64,000 nt of DNA, taken from assembly GCA_903858935.1 (NCBI GenBank), contig CAIOKO010000155.1, forward strand, positions 1 to 64,000, in the 5' to 3' direction. The translations under genes were made by a program, and so were the position numbers. Below, in pieces: positions 1 through 10,109 of the stretch (the stretch's first letter is position 1; each line of letters starts with the position of its first letter). The stretch is from an uncultured Schlesneria sp. GTDB taxonomy: Bacteria; Planctomycetota; Planctomycetia; Planctomycetales; Planctomycetaceae. The notes beneath the pieces are model-generated. The model did not search any database, was not told the DNA's origin, and saw nothing but the letters and a program-made list of their open reading frames with translations.

Positions 1-90
1 ACAACGGCAATATCCCAACACGCGATGACGCCCCGGGTTTGTCAGTTTCGCCGCCTGGCCCGCTTCTCTTCGAGGCGCGATTAAACGAAG
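1..90 (+). repeat. 90-bp direct repeat, copy 1
   Basis: Begins acaacggcaatatccc and ends ttaaacgaag. It is nearly identical to 210-299, with a period of 209 bp. The copy may begin before the window edge. It contains a GC-rich stretch ending in cttctcttcgaggcgcg. Function unknown. Confidence 0.85.
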
Positions 91-209
91 TCGTCGGATT
101 TCATCGTTTAACCCGCAGCCATCGGCGCAGGCGGATCGGCGTCCAGCCGATCTCTTCGGACTTCGTTGGACTCGGGCGAGCTTTCCGATCGAGAACAAAG
201 ACGCAGAGA

Positions 210-299
210 ACAACGGCAATATCCCCATGCGCGATGACGCCCCGGGTTTGTCAGCTTCGCCGCCTGGCCCGCTTCTCTTCGAGGCGCGGTTAAACGAAG
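210..299 (+). repeat. 90-bp direct repeat, copy 2
   Basis: Second copy of the repeat at 1-90, differing at only a few positions. The spacer between the copies (91-209) is not itself repeated within the window. The arrangement suggests a larger tandem array continuing to the left. Confidence 0.85.
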
Positions 300-356
300 C
301 AGACAGAATCAACTGTTTTTTACTGGCGATTTGGTTCTGTCTCGGTGGAAATTCTT

Positions 357-388
357 CCGCCAAAATGGCACCATTGAGTTTTTGGCGG
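357..388. promoter_or_regulatory. Inverted repeat upstream of dnaK, possible operator
   Basis: CCGCCAAAA at 357-365 is mirrored by TTTTGGCGG at 380-388, separated by 14 bp. It lies about 200 bp before the dnaK start. It is not the CIRCE sequence bound by HrcA. A second short hairpin, GACTGC/GCAGTC, follows at 400-418. Operator function is an inference from symmetry and position. Confidence 0.35.
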
Positions 389-582
389 CAGTCGAGGTTG
401 ACTGCAAAAACGGCAGTCTGTCGGCCGGTGGTTTCGTCACAACCCCTTGTTTTTGCCGTAAATCCTTTATTTTCAAGTGAATTCTACTACCAGAATGCGG
501 TTGGCGCGGTCTTTGCATTTGTGGACAGGAACACCGTAATTTCCTGTCAACAATCCTCCTTTTACCAATGGAGACGGCAACT

Positions 583-2493
<1,911 letters not shown>

Positions 2494-2516
2494 TCAGCTT
2501 TAAAAGAAATTCAGAC

Positions 2517-2545
2517 GGAGGGGAACGGCGTGTGCTGTTCCCTCC
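2517..2545 (+). terminator. Hairpin downstream of dnaK
   Basis: GGAGGGGAAC at 2517-2526 pairs with GTTCCCTCC at 2537-2545 with one bulged base. There is no U-tract directly after it, so it may stabilise the dnaK mRNA end or act as a weak terminator. Confidence 0.4.
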
Positions 2546-2580
2546 TCTGAATCTTGAAAACCACAATCAATCGAAGTACC

Positions 2581-2663
2581 TGGCGAGCCGAGCGGCGTCA
2601 GCCCTCGGATTCTAATGCCTATCAAGAATCCGACGGCCGATGCCGCCTGGCTCGCATTTTTTT
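2581..2663 (+). promoter_or_regulatory. Long hairpin plus T7 abutting the clpB ribosome binding site
   Basis: The arm at 2581-2613 pairs with 2625-2656, with a few mismatches, around an 11-base loop. The right arm is followed at once by seven T residues (2657-2663). This is the form of an intrinsic terminator. The clpB Shine-Dalgarno GGGGAGA (2664-2670) starts at the next base. It could terminate dnaK transcripts, attenuate clpB, or be a repeat element that landed here. Confidence 0.6.
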
Positions 2664-2676
2664 GGGGAGACGCATT

Positions 2677-5298
2677 ATGGCATTTCGTCCCGACAAATTG
2701 ACGGTTAAGGCGCAAGAGGCTCTTCAGTCCGCACAGCAATTGGCGGAATCACAGGGGAACGCTCAACTCGTCCCACTGCATCTGCTGAAGGCCCTTCTGG
2801 ACGAAAAAGAGGGGATCGTCCGCCCGCTGATGGAGAAGATCGGGATCCGCGTTCCCCAGTTGCGAACAATCATCGAGGCCGATCTGAATAAGCTCCCCCG
2901 CAGTTCGGGTGGTGGTGGCCAGGTCGGTGCCAGCACGGCGATTCGTCAGGTTCTGGACAAAGCGACTGAACTGGCCGATGCAATGAAGGACGCCTTCGTT
3001 TCTACGGAACACCTTGTACTCGCGCTGACGCAGGTCGACGATCAGGCTCAACGAGTCCTGAAGCTCAACGGTGTGACCGATGCCGACGTCATGAGTGCCC
3101 TGAAAGCGGTACGCGGCTCACAGACCGTCACTGATCAGAATCCCGAAGACAAATATCAGGCTCTGGAAAAATACGGGAAGGATCTCGTTGCGCTGGCTCG
3201 TCTTGGCAAGATCGATCCTGTGATTGGCCGCGATCAGGAAATCCGTCGCGTCATACAGGTTCTGTCCCGACGTCGTAAGAACAACCCGGTCCTGATCGGC
3301 GACGCGGGTGTTGGAAAGACCGCCATCGTCGAAGGACTTGCTCATCGGATCGTGATGGGGGATGTTCCACAAAACTTGAAAGATAAGACTGTCATCGCGC
3401 TCGATATGGGGGCGTTGATTGCCGGTGCAAAATATCGCGGTGAATTTGAAGATCGACTGAAGGCGGTGCTGAAGGAAGTCCAGGAAGCCGAAGGCCGGGT
3501 CATTCTCTTCATCGACGAATTGCATACCGTCGTCGGTGCCGGGGCATCCGAAGGAGCCATGGATGCGGCGAATCTGCTGAAGCCAGCTTTGGCTCGCGGT
3601 GAACTCCACTGCGTCGGCGCTACAACTCTGGATGAATATCGCAAATCGATTGAAAAGGACCCCGCACTGGAACGACGATTCCAGCCTGTCCTGGTCAACG
3701 AGCCAAGCGTCGAAGATACGATCTCGATCCTCCGCGGGTTGAAGTCACGGTACGAATCACATCACGGCGTCCGGATCACCGACGACGCCTTGATCGGTGC
3801 GGCCACGTTGTCCGACCGGTACATCAACGACAGGTACTTGCCAGACAAGGCGATTGACCTGGTCGATGAAGCGGCGAGCCGTCTGCGGATGGAAATGGAT
3901 TCGATGCCGACCGAGATTGACGAGGCGACTCGCCAGTTGACCCGTCTGCAAATCGAAGCCGCAGCTCTTGCGCAAGAATCCAGTGCTGACAGCAAGACTC
4001 GATTGCAGGATCTGCGACGGCAGATCGCCGACCGCGAAGAAAGCGTCAACACGCTCAAGGCACGATGGCAGACGGAAAAGGATGCTCTGGTCTCGATCCG
4101 TCCACTCAAGGAAGAGATCGAAAGGCTGAACACGGCCTACGACCATGCCTTCACGCAAGCACAACGGACGAATTCCAACGAAGAGTACATTAAGGCATTG
4201 GAAGTCCAGAAGCAGCTTGATGAAGCCAAAAAAAAGCTGGCCCAGGCCGAGCAACGTGCTGCTCAGCTTGGCGATCCAGATCAACGGCTGCTGCGCGAAG
4301 AAGTCACGCAGGAAGACATCGCCAAGGTTGTTGGCACATGGACCGGCATCCCTGTCTCGAGATTGTTACAGACCGAAAAGACGAAGCTGCTCGAGATGGA
4401 AGATCATATCCATCATCGGATGATCAACCAGCAAGAGGCAGTCACGGCGGTGGCGAATGCCGTCCGTCGGTCCCGTTCGGGTTTGCAGGATCCCAATCGA
4501 CCAATCGGTTCGTTCATTTTCCTCGGTCCCACCGGCGTCGGCAAAACGGAACTCTGTAAAGCCCTCGCCGAATTCCTGTTCGACGACGAACGGGCCATGG
4601 TCCGGATCGACATGAGTGAATTCATGGAGAAGCATTCGGTGGCCCGGCTGATCGGTGCGCCTCCTGGATACGTCGGCTACGAAGAGGGTGGCAAGCTGAC
4701 CGAAGCGGTTCGCCGTCGTCCCTATTCGGTGTTGTTGCTTGATGAAATCGAGAAGGCGCATCGAGACGTGTTCAACGTCCTGCTGCAACTTCTCGACGAC
4801 GGACGACTGACGGACAGCCATGGTCGCACGGTCGACTTCACGAACACGATCGTTGTGATGACGTCGAATATCGGCAGCCAGACGATCATGGATCTAGCAG
4901 GTAAAGAAGACGATAAAGAGATCGAGCGTCGAGTCCTGCAAGCGTTGAGAAAAGAATTCCTGCCCGAGTTCCTTAACCGTGTTGACGAAGTCATCGTGTT
5001 CCATCCGCTGACGCGAAACGAAATCCGACAGATCGTAGACCTGCAACTCATTCGGCTGGAAAAGCGAATCGAAGACAACGGCTTTACGCTGAACGTCACC
5101 GATGCGGCTCGAAAGCAACTCGCCGAAGAGGGTTACGATCCGGTTTACGGAGCTCGCCCGCTGAAGAGAGTCATTCAGCATCGCCTGCAGAACGAACTGG
5201 CCAACGCAATCCTCAGTGGCCAATTCGCCGACGGCGATCGGATCACCATCGACGTTCAGAACGGAGATTTTACGTTCGGTGGCACGAGCGAGGAATAG
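2677..5298 (+). CDS. clpB: ATP-dependent disaggregase ClpB
   Basis: Hexameric AAA+ unfoldase that extracts polypeptides from aggregates together with DnaK. The 873-residue length is typical. An N-terminal Clp_N domain starts [16 protein letters not shown]. The first ATPase domain carries Walker [10 protein letters not shown] and the Walker B region [10 protein letters not shown] coiled-coil middle domain follows at roughly residues 400-530. The second ATPase has Walker [10 protein letters not shown] and Walker [11 protein letters not shown], and the C-terminal D2-small domain is present. The ATG at 2677 is chosen because GGGGAGA lies seven bases upstream; an in-frame ATG at 2554 would add 41 non-homologous residues that cross the hairpin. 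A strong terminator follows at 5336. Confidence 0.97.
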   Translation: MAFRPDKLTVKAQEALQSAQQLAESQGNAQLVPLHLLKALLDEKEGIVRPLMEKIGIRVPQLRTIIEADLNKLPRSSGGGGQVGASTAIRQVLDKATELADAMKDAFVSTEHLVLALTQVDDQAQRVLKLNGVTDADVMSALKAVRGSQTVTDQNPEDKYQALEKYGKDLVALARLGKIDPVIGRDQEIRRVIQVLSRRRKNNPVLIGDAGVGKTAIVEGLAHRIVMGDVPQNLKDKTVIALDMGALIAGAKYRGEFEDRLKAVLKEVQEAEGRVILFIDELHTVVGAGASEGAMDAANLLKPALARGELHCVGATTLDEYRKSIEKDPALERRFQPVLVNEPSVEDTISILRGLKSRYESHHGVRITDDALIGAATLSDRYINDRYLPDKAIDLVDEAASRLRMEMDSMPTEIDEATRQLTRLQIEAAALAQESSADSKTRLQDLRRQIADREESVNTLKARWQTEKDALVSIRPLKEEIERLNTAYDHAFTQAQRTNSNEEYIKALEVQKQLDEAKKKLAQAEQRAAQLGDPDQRLLREEVTQEDIAKVVGTWTGIPVSRLLQTEKTKLLEMEDHIHHRMINQQEAVTAVANAVRRSRSGLQDPNRPIGSFIFLGPTGVGKTELCKALAEFLFDDERAMVRIDMSEFMEKHSVARLIGAPPGYVGYEEGGKLTEAVRRRPYSVLLLDEIEKAHRDVFNVLLQLLDDGRLTDSHGRTVDFTNTIVVMTSNIGSQTIMDLAGKEDDKEIERRVLQALRKEFLPEFLNRVDEVIVFHPLTRNEIRQIVDLQLIRLEKRIEDNGFTLNVTDAARKQLAEEGYDPVYGARPLKRVIQHRLQNELANAILSGQFADGDRITIDVQNGDFTFGGTSEE

Positions 5299-5335
5299 CA
5301 ACGGATTGGTTGACCGCCCATCAAAGGCGTCATGA

Positions 5336-5375
5336 AAGTACGGTCGCTCTCGTCGAGAGTGACCGTACTTTTTTT
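5336..5375 (+). terminator. Rho-independent terminator of clpB
   Basis: A 16-bp stem with one G-U pair, AAGTACGGTC/GACCGTACTT at its base, closes on a tight loop near 5352. It is followed by a T-run through 5375. It lies 37 bp after the clpB stop. Confidence 0.92.
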
Positions 5376-5545
5376 GAAGAATTGGATGCTTTGATCGATG
5401 CTGATTTGGTTGCTTGCGGCTGGCGGTTTTGAATCTGATACGGCATCGCGGGGTTGTGATTCGCGACTGTCGTCAACCCTCGGTGAAGCGACAAGTTCTT
5501 GGTCTTGCGCCCCAAGGGGTCCGCGGTTCAAAAAGCTAAGGTCAC

Positions 5546-5727
5546 AGGTCTTCCGGAGGCCCTGGTATCGAACGATGACAATGACAAAAGGCCTGCAGGG
5601 CCGTCAGTTTCATCAAGGTATCATGCGCGATTATTGAATCGCGCCAGTGACAGAATGCAACCGAACGGCCGGCCCTTCAGGCCTCTTTTCATTTTGTTGA
5701 CCACTCACCAGGGCCTCCGGAAGACCT
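5546..5727. repeat. Inverted-repeat element, 21-bp perfect ends
   Basis: The 21-bp sequence at 5546-5566 (core TCTTCCGGAGGCCC) recurs as its exact reverse complement at 5707-5727. Inside, a second imperfect pair involves aaaggcctgcagggcc near 5587 and ggcccttcaggcct near 5671. The nested symmetry suggests a cruciform-forming or non-autonomous repeat element. Confidence 0.75.
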
Positions 5728-5847
5728 ACGACCCTGGCTATTCGAATTACCGGCCTCTTTGGGACTGAAAGAGTGAGGCCTATATTCGACAAACGGCATC
5801 CAGCCCTCCACAATTGATGTCGCTGATTTAGTGGTCAGCGAGCGGAT

Positions 5848-6627
5848 TCAGCTAACCGGCAAACGAAATAATCGCTTGGCATTCGCGGTTGTCGCACCGG
5901 CGATTTCCTCTTTCGAGACTCCGCGAATCTCGGCCAGGCAGGCGGCGGTCAACCGGACATGGGCCGGTTCATTCCGTTTGCCGCGAAATGGTGTGGGGGC
6001 CAAGTAGGGCGAGTCGGTCTCAATCAGCAGTCGGTCCAATGGGATCGTAGCGGCCAGTTGACGAAGGCTTTCGTTCTTCTTGAACGTCACCATGCCACCC
6101 ATTGATAAGTACATCCCCATTTCCAGGCAGGCGGCTGCGGTGTCGGCTGATCCACAAAAGGCGTGCATGACCCCATTCAGTGGTGACTTGGCGGAGTGCT
6201 TGCGCAACTGAGTGACAGTTTCCGGTTCCGCTTCGCGGCAATGGACGACAAACGGAAGATTCAGTTGGTGTGATAATTCCAGGTGTCGATCGAAGTATTC
6301 TGCCTGCAGGTCCAGTGGCGAATGGTCCCAGTATTTGTCGAGTCCCGTTTCGCCCAGCCCGACAACTTTGGGTGATTTCGCCAGCTCGATAATCTGCTTC
6401 CAGTCGTCCGGTTGAGCAGCAGATACGTAGTTGGGGTGAAGACCGACCGTGGCATAGACCTGAGGGTATCGCTCGCTGATCTCAATCACGCGACGACAGC
6501 TATCCAGAGTGATCCCGATCGCGACCATGGCCACGACACCCGCGTCAACGGCTCGGGCGATAGTCTCTGCGCAGTCCTGAGTAAATGCGTCTTCATCAAG
6601 ATGGCAATGAGTGTCGATCCATTCCAC
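5848..6627 (-). CDS. TatD family metal-dependent hydrolase (DNase)
   Basis: Metal-dependent TIM-barrel hydrolase of the TatD group, whose members show 3'-5' exonuclease or deoxyribonuclease activity in the cytoplasm. It has 259 residues, the usual length. Visible metal and active-site motifs are DTHCHLD at residues 5-11, GLGETGLD, VVHCREAE and ETDSPYLAP near the C-terminus. The ATG at 6627 begins MEWIDTHCHLD, which is the normal family start. It is convergent with clpB and stands alone. The exact substrate cannot be read from sequence, so no symbol is assigned. Confidence 0.93.
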   Translation of the reverse strand: MEWIDTHCHLDEDAFTQDCAETIARAVDAGVVAMVAIGITLDSCRRVIEISERYPQVYATVGLHPNYVSAAQPDDWKQIIELAKSPKVVGLGETGLDKYWDHSPLDLQAEYFDRHLELSHQLNLPFVVHCREAEPETVTQLRKHSAKSPLNGVMHAFCGSADTAAACLEMGMYLSMGGMVTFKKNESLRQLAATIPLDRLLIETDSPYLAPTPFRGKRNEPAHVRLTAACLAEIRGVSKEEIAGATTANAKRLFRLPVS

Positions 6628-6680
6628 GAAACATTCCTTTTGTAGCAGCTAGCAGCAAGGCGAGTGATTTAGAACTCACC

Positions 6681-6721
6681 CCACCACCCCTGCGGCGGTG
6701 GTTAACGGGCCTTTGCCCTAG
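6681..6721 (-). repeat. 41-bp dispersed hairpin repeat, copy 1
   Basis: This sequence matches the reverse complement of 19818-19858 at about 38 of 41 positions. It contains gcggcggtggttaacgggc and ends ctttgccctag. It sits just upstream of the tatD start, on the opposite strand to the other copy. Confidence 0.8.
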
Positions 6722-6921
6722 ATATCTTCAGGGCATTGCGTCAAAAACGTTTCATTTCAATCAGCGCCGCCATAAAAGGTCTTTTTTTTGCCCTGAATGG
6801 GCAACAGATATCAGCCCAGGGCAAGCTCGTCTTCGAGCGCCGCCCTGGGATACGATCAAAAAGAATAATGAGAAGCCCTGAAGGGGCTCAGCAACACGTC
6901 GGATTTGATCGTATCTAACCG
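6722..6921. repeat. Cluster of small intergenic palindromes
   Basis: Several short hairpins are packed here: AGCCCTGAAGGGGCT at about 6874-6888, and TACGATCAAA (6851-6860) mirrored by TTTGATCGTA (6904-6913). No supported gene was found in this stretch. It resembles repeat clusters common between planctomycete genes; that comparison is from general knowledge, not a search. Confidence 0.5.
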
Positions 6922-7404
6922 TTATCCAAGATTCACATTCTCGACGACGTCTCTCGGTTTCGCAATGCGTGGTGTTACAAGCAGCAGATATGCCGAGAGC
7001 AGTGTCAGAGGCGCGATCAAATAGAAGTATGAAAGAAAACAAATGGCATAGTACCTCGGTCGTAAAAGATTCAGCCCGTCGCATCCAAAATGGAATCCGT
7101 GGAAGTCAATCCGAATTGGTACGTCGACATTATTATTTGTCATCGGATCTTTGGATGCCAACGGGCGGATTGGCTGCGAATTCCAGGTCACGCTGATTGT
7201 CGAGGAGTCAGTGCCGTATGCCGCTGCAAATATGCCGAGTCCACATTGGTTGGACTGGAAAGTGAGACACCATGTCTTTCCAAGGTTAACGACAAAAATA
7301 TCGTCTTTGACATGGCTTCTCACCCACCCGATCATGAACACGCACGCCAGTACAAGCGACACGCATCCCGCCTTTCGTCGCCATCCGCGGAAGAACTCGC
7401 CCAT
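6922..7404 (-). CDS. Hypothetical membrane protein
   Basis: A 160-residue protein of unknown function. The N-terminus MGEFFRGWRRKAGC is basic and is followed by a hydrophobic segment at about residues 14-30. A second, longer hydrophobic stretch is at about residues 118-143, and the tail ends with polar residues. The middle, about residues 33-115, would lie outside the membrane. Small two-helix proteins with an FRGWRRKAGC-like start are, to my knowledge, frequent in planctomycetes, often near repeats as here. Both flanks are repeat-rich and there is no operon partner. No function is proposed. Confidence 0.65.
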   Translation of the reverse strand: MGEFFRGWRRKAGCVSLVLACVFMIGWVRSHVKDDIFVVNLGKTWCLTFQSNQCGLGIFAAAYGTDSSTISVTWNSQPIRPLASKDPMTNNNVDVPIRIDFHGFHFGCDGLNLLRPRYYAICFLSYFYLIAPLTLLSAYLLLVTPRIAKPRDVVENVNLG

Positions 7405-7886
7405 AGCGTGAGCCTCACTTATTGACGACGTCGGAAAGCGAAACGCACACGGCTATTTCGCGATCCCGGAATTGGTGCGTTTATGCCACGCGGTAAAGGA
7501 ATTTTTTTCTAATGCAACCAATGGGTTGGCAAACCACTCGTATCTCCTTATCCCGAAGGTATTGTAGTGAATCGCCGGTGGCTGAACGTAGCGACGCCAC
7601 CGGAAGGTCGCGTCAACAATTTGCGAATCATGAAGGGATTCCAGACTCACGCGTTGCTTTGATGTCAATTTATCATTGCCGTCGGCAGGCAGAGTGCGAT
7701 CCCTCTGGTATCGACGAACGTCGTCAAAACCAGCACCGGTGGCGTCGCTACGCTCAGCCACCGGCTAATTACTGATGTCCTTCCAGGACCGCAATCAAGA
7801 AGAGATTTGGCTATCTTTCAAGCAAAATTCCTAGCGTCCCGTGCAAGGGCGCTTACCGCTATGCTCCAATGGTCTCAATGGAGCTA
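7405..7886. other. Intergenic region with a 30-bp inverted repeat
   Basis: Contains two 30-bp arms (7574-7603 and 7736-7765) that are inverted copies of each other at 29 of 30 positions. Open frames crossing this region are built largely from the repeat and were not accepted as genes. Confidence 0.55.
7574..7765. repeat. Inverted repeat pair, 29/30 identical
   Basis: Arm one (7574-7603, starting gccggtggctgaacgtagcg) and arm two (7736-7765, starting ccggtggcgtcgctacgctc) are reverse complements with one mismatch. Each arm is itself a hairpin (CCGGTGGC/GCCACCGG). The 132-bp interior has no clear coding content. Confidence 0.85.
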
Positions 7887-8327
7887 TTAAGCCGCAGCCC
7901 CGGCTCCGGCCGTCGTCAGCTCACGCAATCGTTCGGTCAGTTGCTTTTCAGAAGCGAGGATCTCGCTGATCAGCGTTGCTGCTTCGGGATCGTCGACACA
8001 CGAATGCGACGCTTCTTCCAGTTCGGCGATCACTCCCTTTTGATTGGTGAGGATCAGCCTCGAGAGATACTTCAGAGAGAGAAAGTGAAGATCGGTGTAC
8101 GTGGCGGGAAAGCCGCCAAAGTCGATCGTCCAGCGGCGGTCTGTCAGCAATGCCGACAACTTTTCCACGTGTTCCTGCTGGGTGGCGACCAGCTTGGGAA
8201 ACTCCTGTTCCAGATTCGCCTGAGCTTTGCTGGTCCATGAGGAACAGTGGCCGACGTATTGAAGCAGGCTGCGCCCGACGTCGATCAGCAACTGATTCAG
8301 TTTCGCGTTGTGGTGAACGTGCGGCAT
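7887..8327 (-). CDS. Helical hypothetical protein, possibly ferritin-like
   Basis: A 146-residue soluble protein rich in predicted helix, with no signal peptide or membrane segment. His and acidic residues recur in helical spacing (PHVHHNAKLNQLL, QQEHVEKLSALL, DLHFLSLKYLS, IAELEEASHSCVDD), which resembles a Dps/ferritin-like four-helix bundle. I could not identify a complete di-iron motif, so the fold assignment is tentative. The C-terminus is Ala/Gly-rich. It lies 90 bp downstream of nuoN on the same strand and might be co-transcribed with the complex I genes, though no functional tie is evident. Confidence 0.7.
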   Translation of the reverse strand: MPHVHHNAKLNQLLIDVGRSLLQYVGHCSSWTSKAQANLEQEFPKLVATQQEHVEKLSALLTDRRWTIDFGGFPATYTDLHFLSLKYLSRLILTNQKGVIAELEEASHSCVDDPEAATLISEILASEKQLTERLRELTTAGAGAAA

Positions 8328-8417
8328 GGCTCAACTAGCAGTCTGTGAATTGAGGCAACTTACGATATCAGGCTATTGAATTCTCACACCTGATTGCGAG
8401 AACGATTATCAAAATCA

Positions 8418-10106
8418 TTAAAACAAGGCGTGTGCGGCGTGCAACGCAACTTTCGACAATGGATCAATAATGATTCCCAGAAATACAACCATTCCGGAAA
8501 CCAGCATGACGTACATCGCCGGTGACGAACTGGCGGCCAACGTGACCGGGACCGCATCAGCGGGACGCGAATCCATGCACATGGTCTTGGCGACTCGCAG
8601 GTAATAGAACAGGCTGATGACCGTGTTCAAACCCCCTGCAGCCAGAACCAGCCACATGAACCAATGTACGTTGGTTGCCTCATACACCGAAGCGAAGATG
8701 AAGGCTTTTCCATAGAAACCACCCAGTGGGGGAATCCCAACCAGGCTGAACATGCAGATGGCCATGCAGATCGCCAGCACGGGAACCTGCTGGGCCAGCC
8801 CTTTGTAGTCATCGATCTCTTCGGAATAGGTTTGATTGCGGATCAGCGCAACGATCGCAAACGCACCCAGGTTCATAAAGAGATAAACACACAGGTAATA
8901 CAACAGGCCTTCCATAGCTCGCGGACCATTTTCCTGGTGGTTCCCCTGGAACACCAGGTCGGTCTGAACGCTTTGCAGCACCAGCAGTGCCGAAACCGCC
9001 ATCAGCATGTAACCGGCATGAGCGATCGTCGAATAGGCCAGCATTCGTTTGATGTTACGTTGTGAATAGGCGGCCAGATTGCCAAACGTTGTCGTGATAA
9101 TCGCGATCAACCCCAGTCCTAATCCAGATGAGAGTGAGAGTTGGCTCAATGCACCTGAACCGTCACCAGCCAGACTCGTTGTCAGCCGAACGAGCAGAGC
9201 AAAGGCCGCCGCCTTGGAACCGACCGACAGGAAGCCGCCAACTTCAGCAGGAGCACCATGAAATGCGTCTGGACACCAGAAATGGAATGGAACCAGTGAT
9301 AATTTAAACGCGAAGCCAACTGCGATCATCAGCAGGGCTAAGGCCACGCAACGCGTGGCTGGGTCTTGCATACCAGCATGATTCGCGAAGACTGCCTGGA
9401 ACCGGGGAGCCAACTCGGAGAATTGGGCAGTGCCAAGGATCCCCGTCAGCAAGCTGATTCCAAACAACATCACGCCTGCCGCACCGGCACCGTAAACCAC
9501 GAACTTCAATGCCGCCTCGCTGCTGCGACGTTTTCCCTTAAGGAAGCCTGTCATCGCATAGCTGGGAACGCTGGCCATTTCGATACCGATAAACAGCATC
9601 AACAGATGGTTGGCGCTCGACATCAACATCATGCCGACTACAGCACCACAAAGCAGCGAATAGAAATCGGGTGCGTCTTCGTCGTCCGGAATTCCGGTCA
9701 GTACGGTCAGTGCAATCACAAAGACCAGGAAGAACGTCAGAAATCCGCGGAAGAAGATCGAGAATTCGTCGTGGATGGCCAGGCCGGTAAAGACTTCAAC
9801 CGGAACAGTTTGTGAATTACCAAATTCCCAGAACTGAAACAGCACAATCACAAACGAAGTCATTCCACCGAGTAATGCAAACCAGTGGGTGGGGATGATA
9901 CGGTCAAGACTGACCAGTCGCGCTACCAGCATCAGAACGATGGAGCTCGAGAGCACCAGTTCTGGCAGAAAGATGGTCAATGAACGAAGTATCGAGGCTT
10001 GCTGAGCCACGTCTCCGCTCAAGAACTGCTTAAAGAGAGCTTCAAAGTCCATCGGTTTGGCGATCAGGAAAACGGCTTGCGGAATTAGTACAACGAACGC
10101 CAGCAA
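8418..10106 (-). CDS. nuoN: NADH-quinone oxidoreductase subunit N
   Basis: One of the three antiporter-like proton-pumping subunits of respiratory complex I, in the cytoplasmic membrane. About 562 residues with roughly 14 hydrophobic segments. Family features include the region around LSLVPFHFWCPDAFHGAP, where a charged residue in the mid-membrane helix precedes the conserved HxW..D segment, and MLAYSTIAHAGYMLM. The start is uncertain: the longest frame begins with TTG at 10106, three bases after two stop codons of nuoM. An internal ATG is at 10052, and neither has a clear Shine-Dalgarno. It is the last nuo gene of the run nuoH-J-K-L-M-N and is probably translationally coupled to nuoM. Confidence 0.93.
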   Translation of the reverse strand: MLAFVVLIPQAVFLIAKPMDFEALFKQFLSGDVAQQASILRSLTIFLPELVLSSSIVLMLVARLVSLDRIIPTHWFALLGGMTSFVIVLFQFWEFGNSQTVPVEVFTGLAIHDEFSIFFRGFLTFFLVFVIALTVLTGIPDDEDAPDFYSLLCGAVVGMMLMSSANHLLMLFIGIEMASVPSYAMTGFLKGKRRSSEAALKFVVYGAGAAGVMLFGISLLTGILGTAQFSELAPRFQAVFANHAGMQDPATRCVALALLMIAVGFAFKLSLVPFHFWCPDAFHGAPAEVGGFLSVGSKAAAFALLVRLTTSLAGDGSGALSQLSLSSGLGLGLIAIITTTFGNLAAYSQRNIKRMLAYSTIAHAGYMLMAVSALLVLQSVQTDLVFQGNHQENGPRAMEGLLYYLCVYLFMNLGAFAIVALIRNQTYSEEIDDYKGLAQQVPVLAICMAICMFSLVGIPPLGGFYGKAFIFASVYEATNVHWFMWLVLAAGGLNTVISLFYYLRVAKTMCMDSRPADAVPVTLAASSSPAMYVMLVSGMVVFLGIIIDPLSKVALHAAHALF

Positions 10107-10109
10107 CTA

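Larger units (their letters stand above)
1..567. other. Gene-poor leader region upstream of dnaK
   Basis: No convincing gene is visible. The stretch holds two copies of a 90-bp direct repeat (listed separately) and, closer to dnaK, two inverted repeats. Short open frames here run through the repeats and look like chance. No tRNA or CIRCE operator was seen. Confidence 0.6.
5299..5847. other. Convergent intergenic region between clpB and tatD
   Basis: Holds the clpB terminator (5336-5375) and a roughly 180-bp structure bounded by a perfect 21-bp inverted repeat (5546-5566 and 5707-5727). No supported gene: the short frames here overlap the repeat and lack a start signal. Confidence 0.6.

Noticed and set aside
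300-582. CIRCE element upstream of dnaK
   Set aside because: No TTAGCACTC/GAGTGCTAA pair is present in this stretch.
7453-7761. 102-residue minus-strand frame
   Set aside because: Built from the two arms of the inverted repeat. No start signal.
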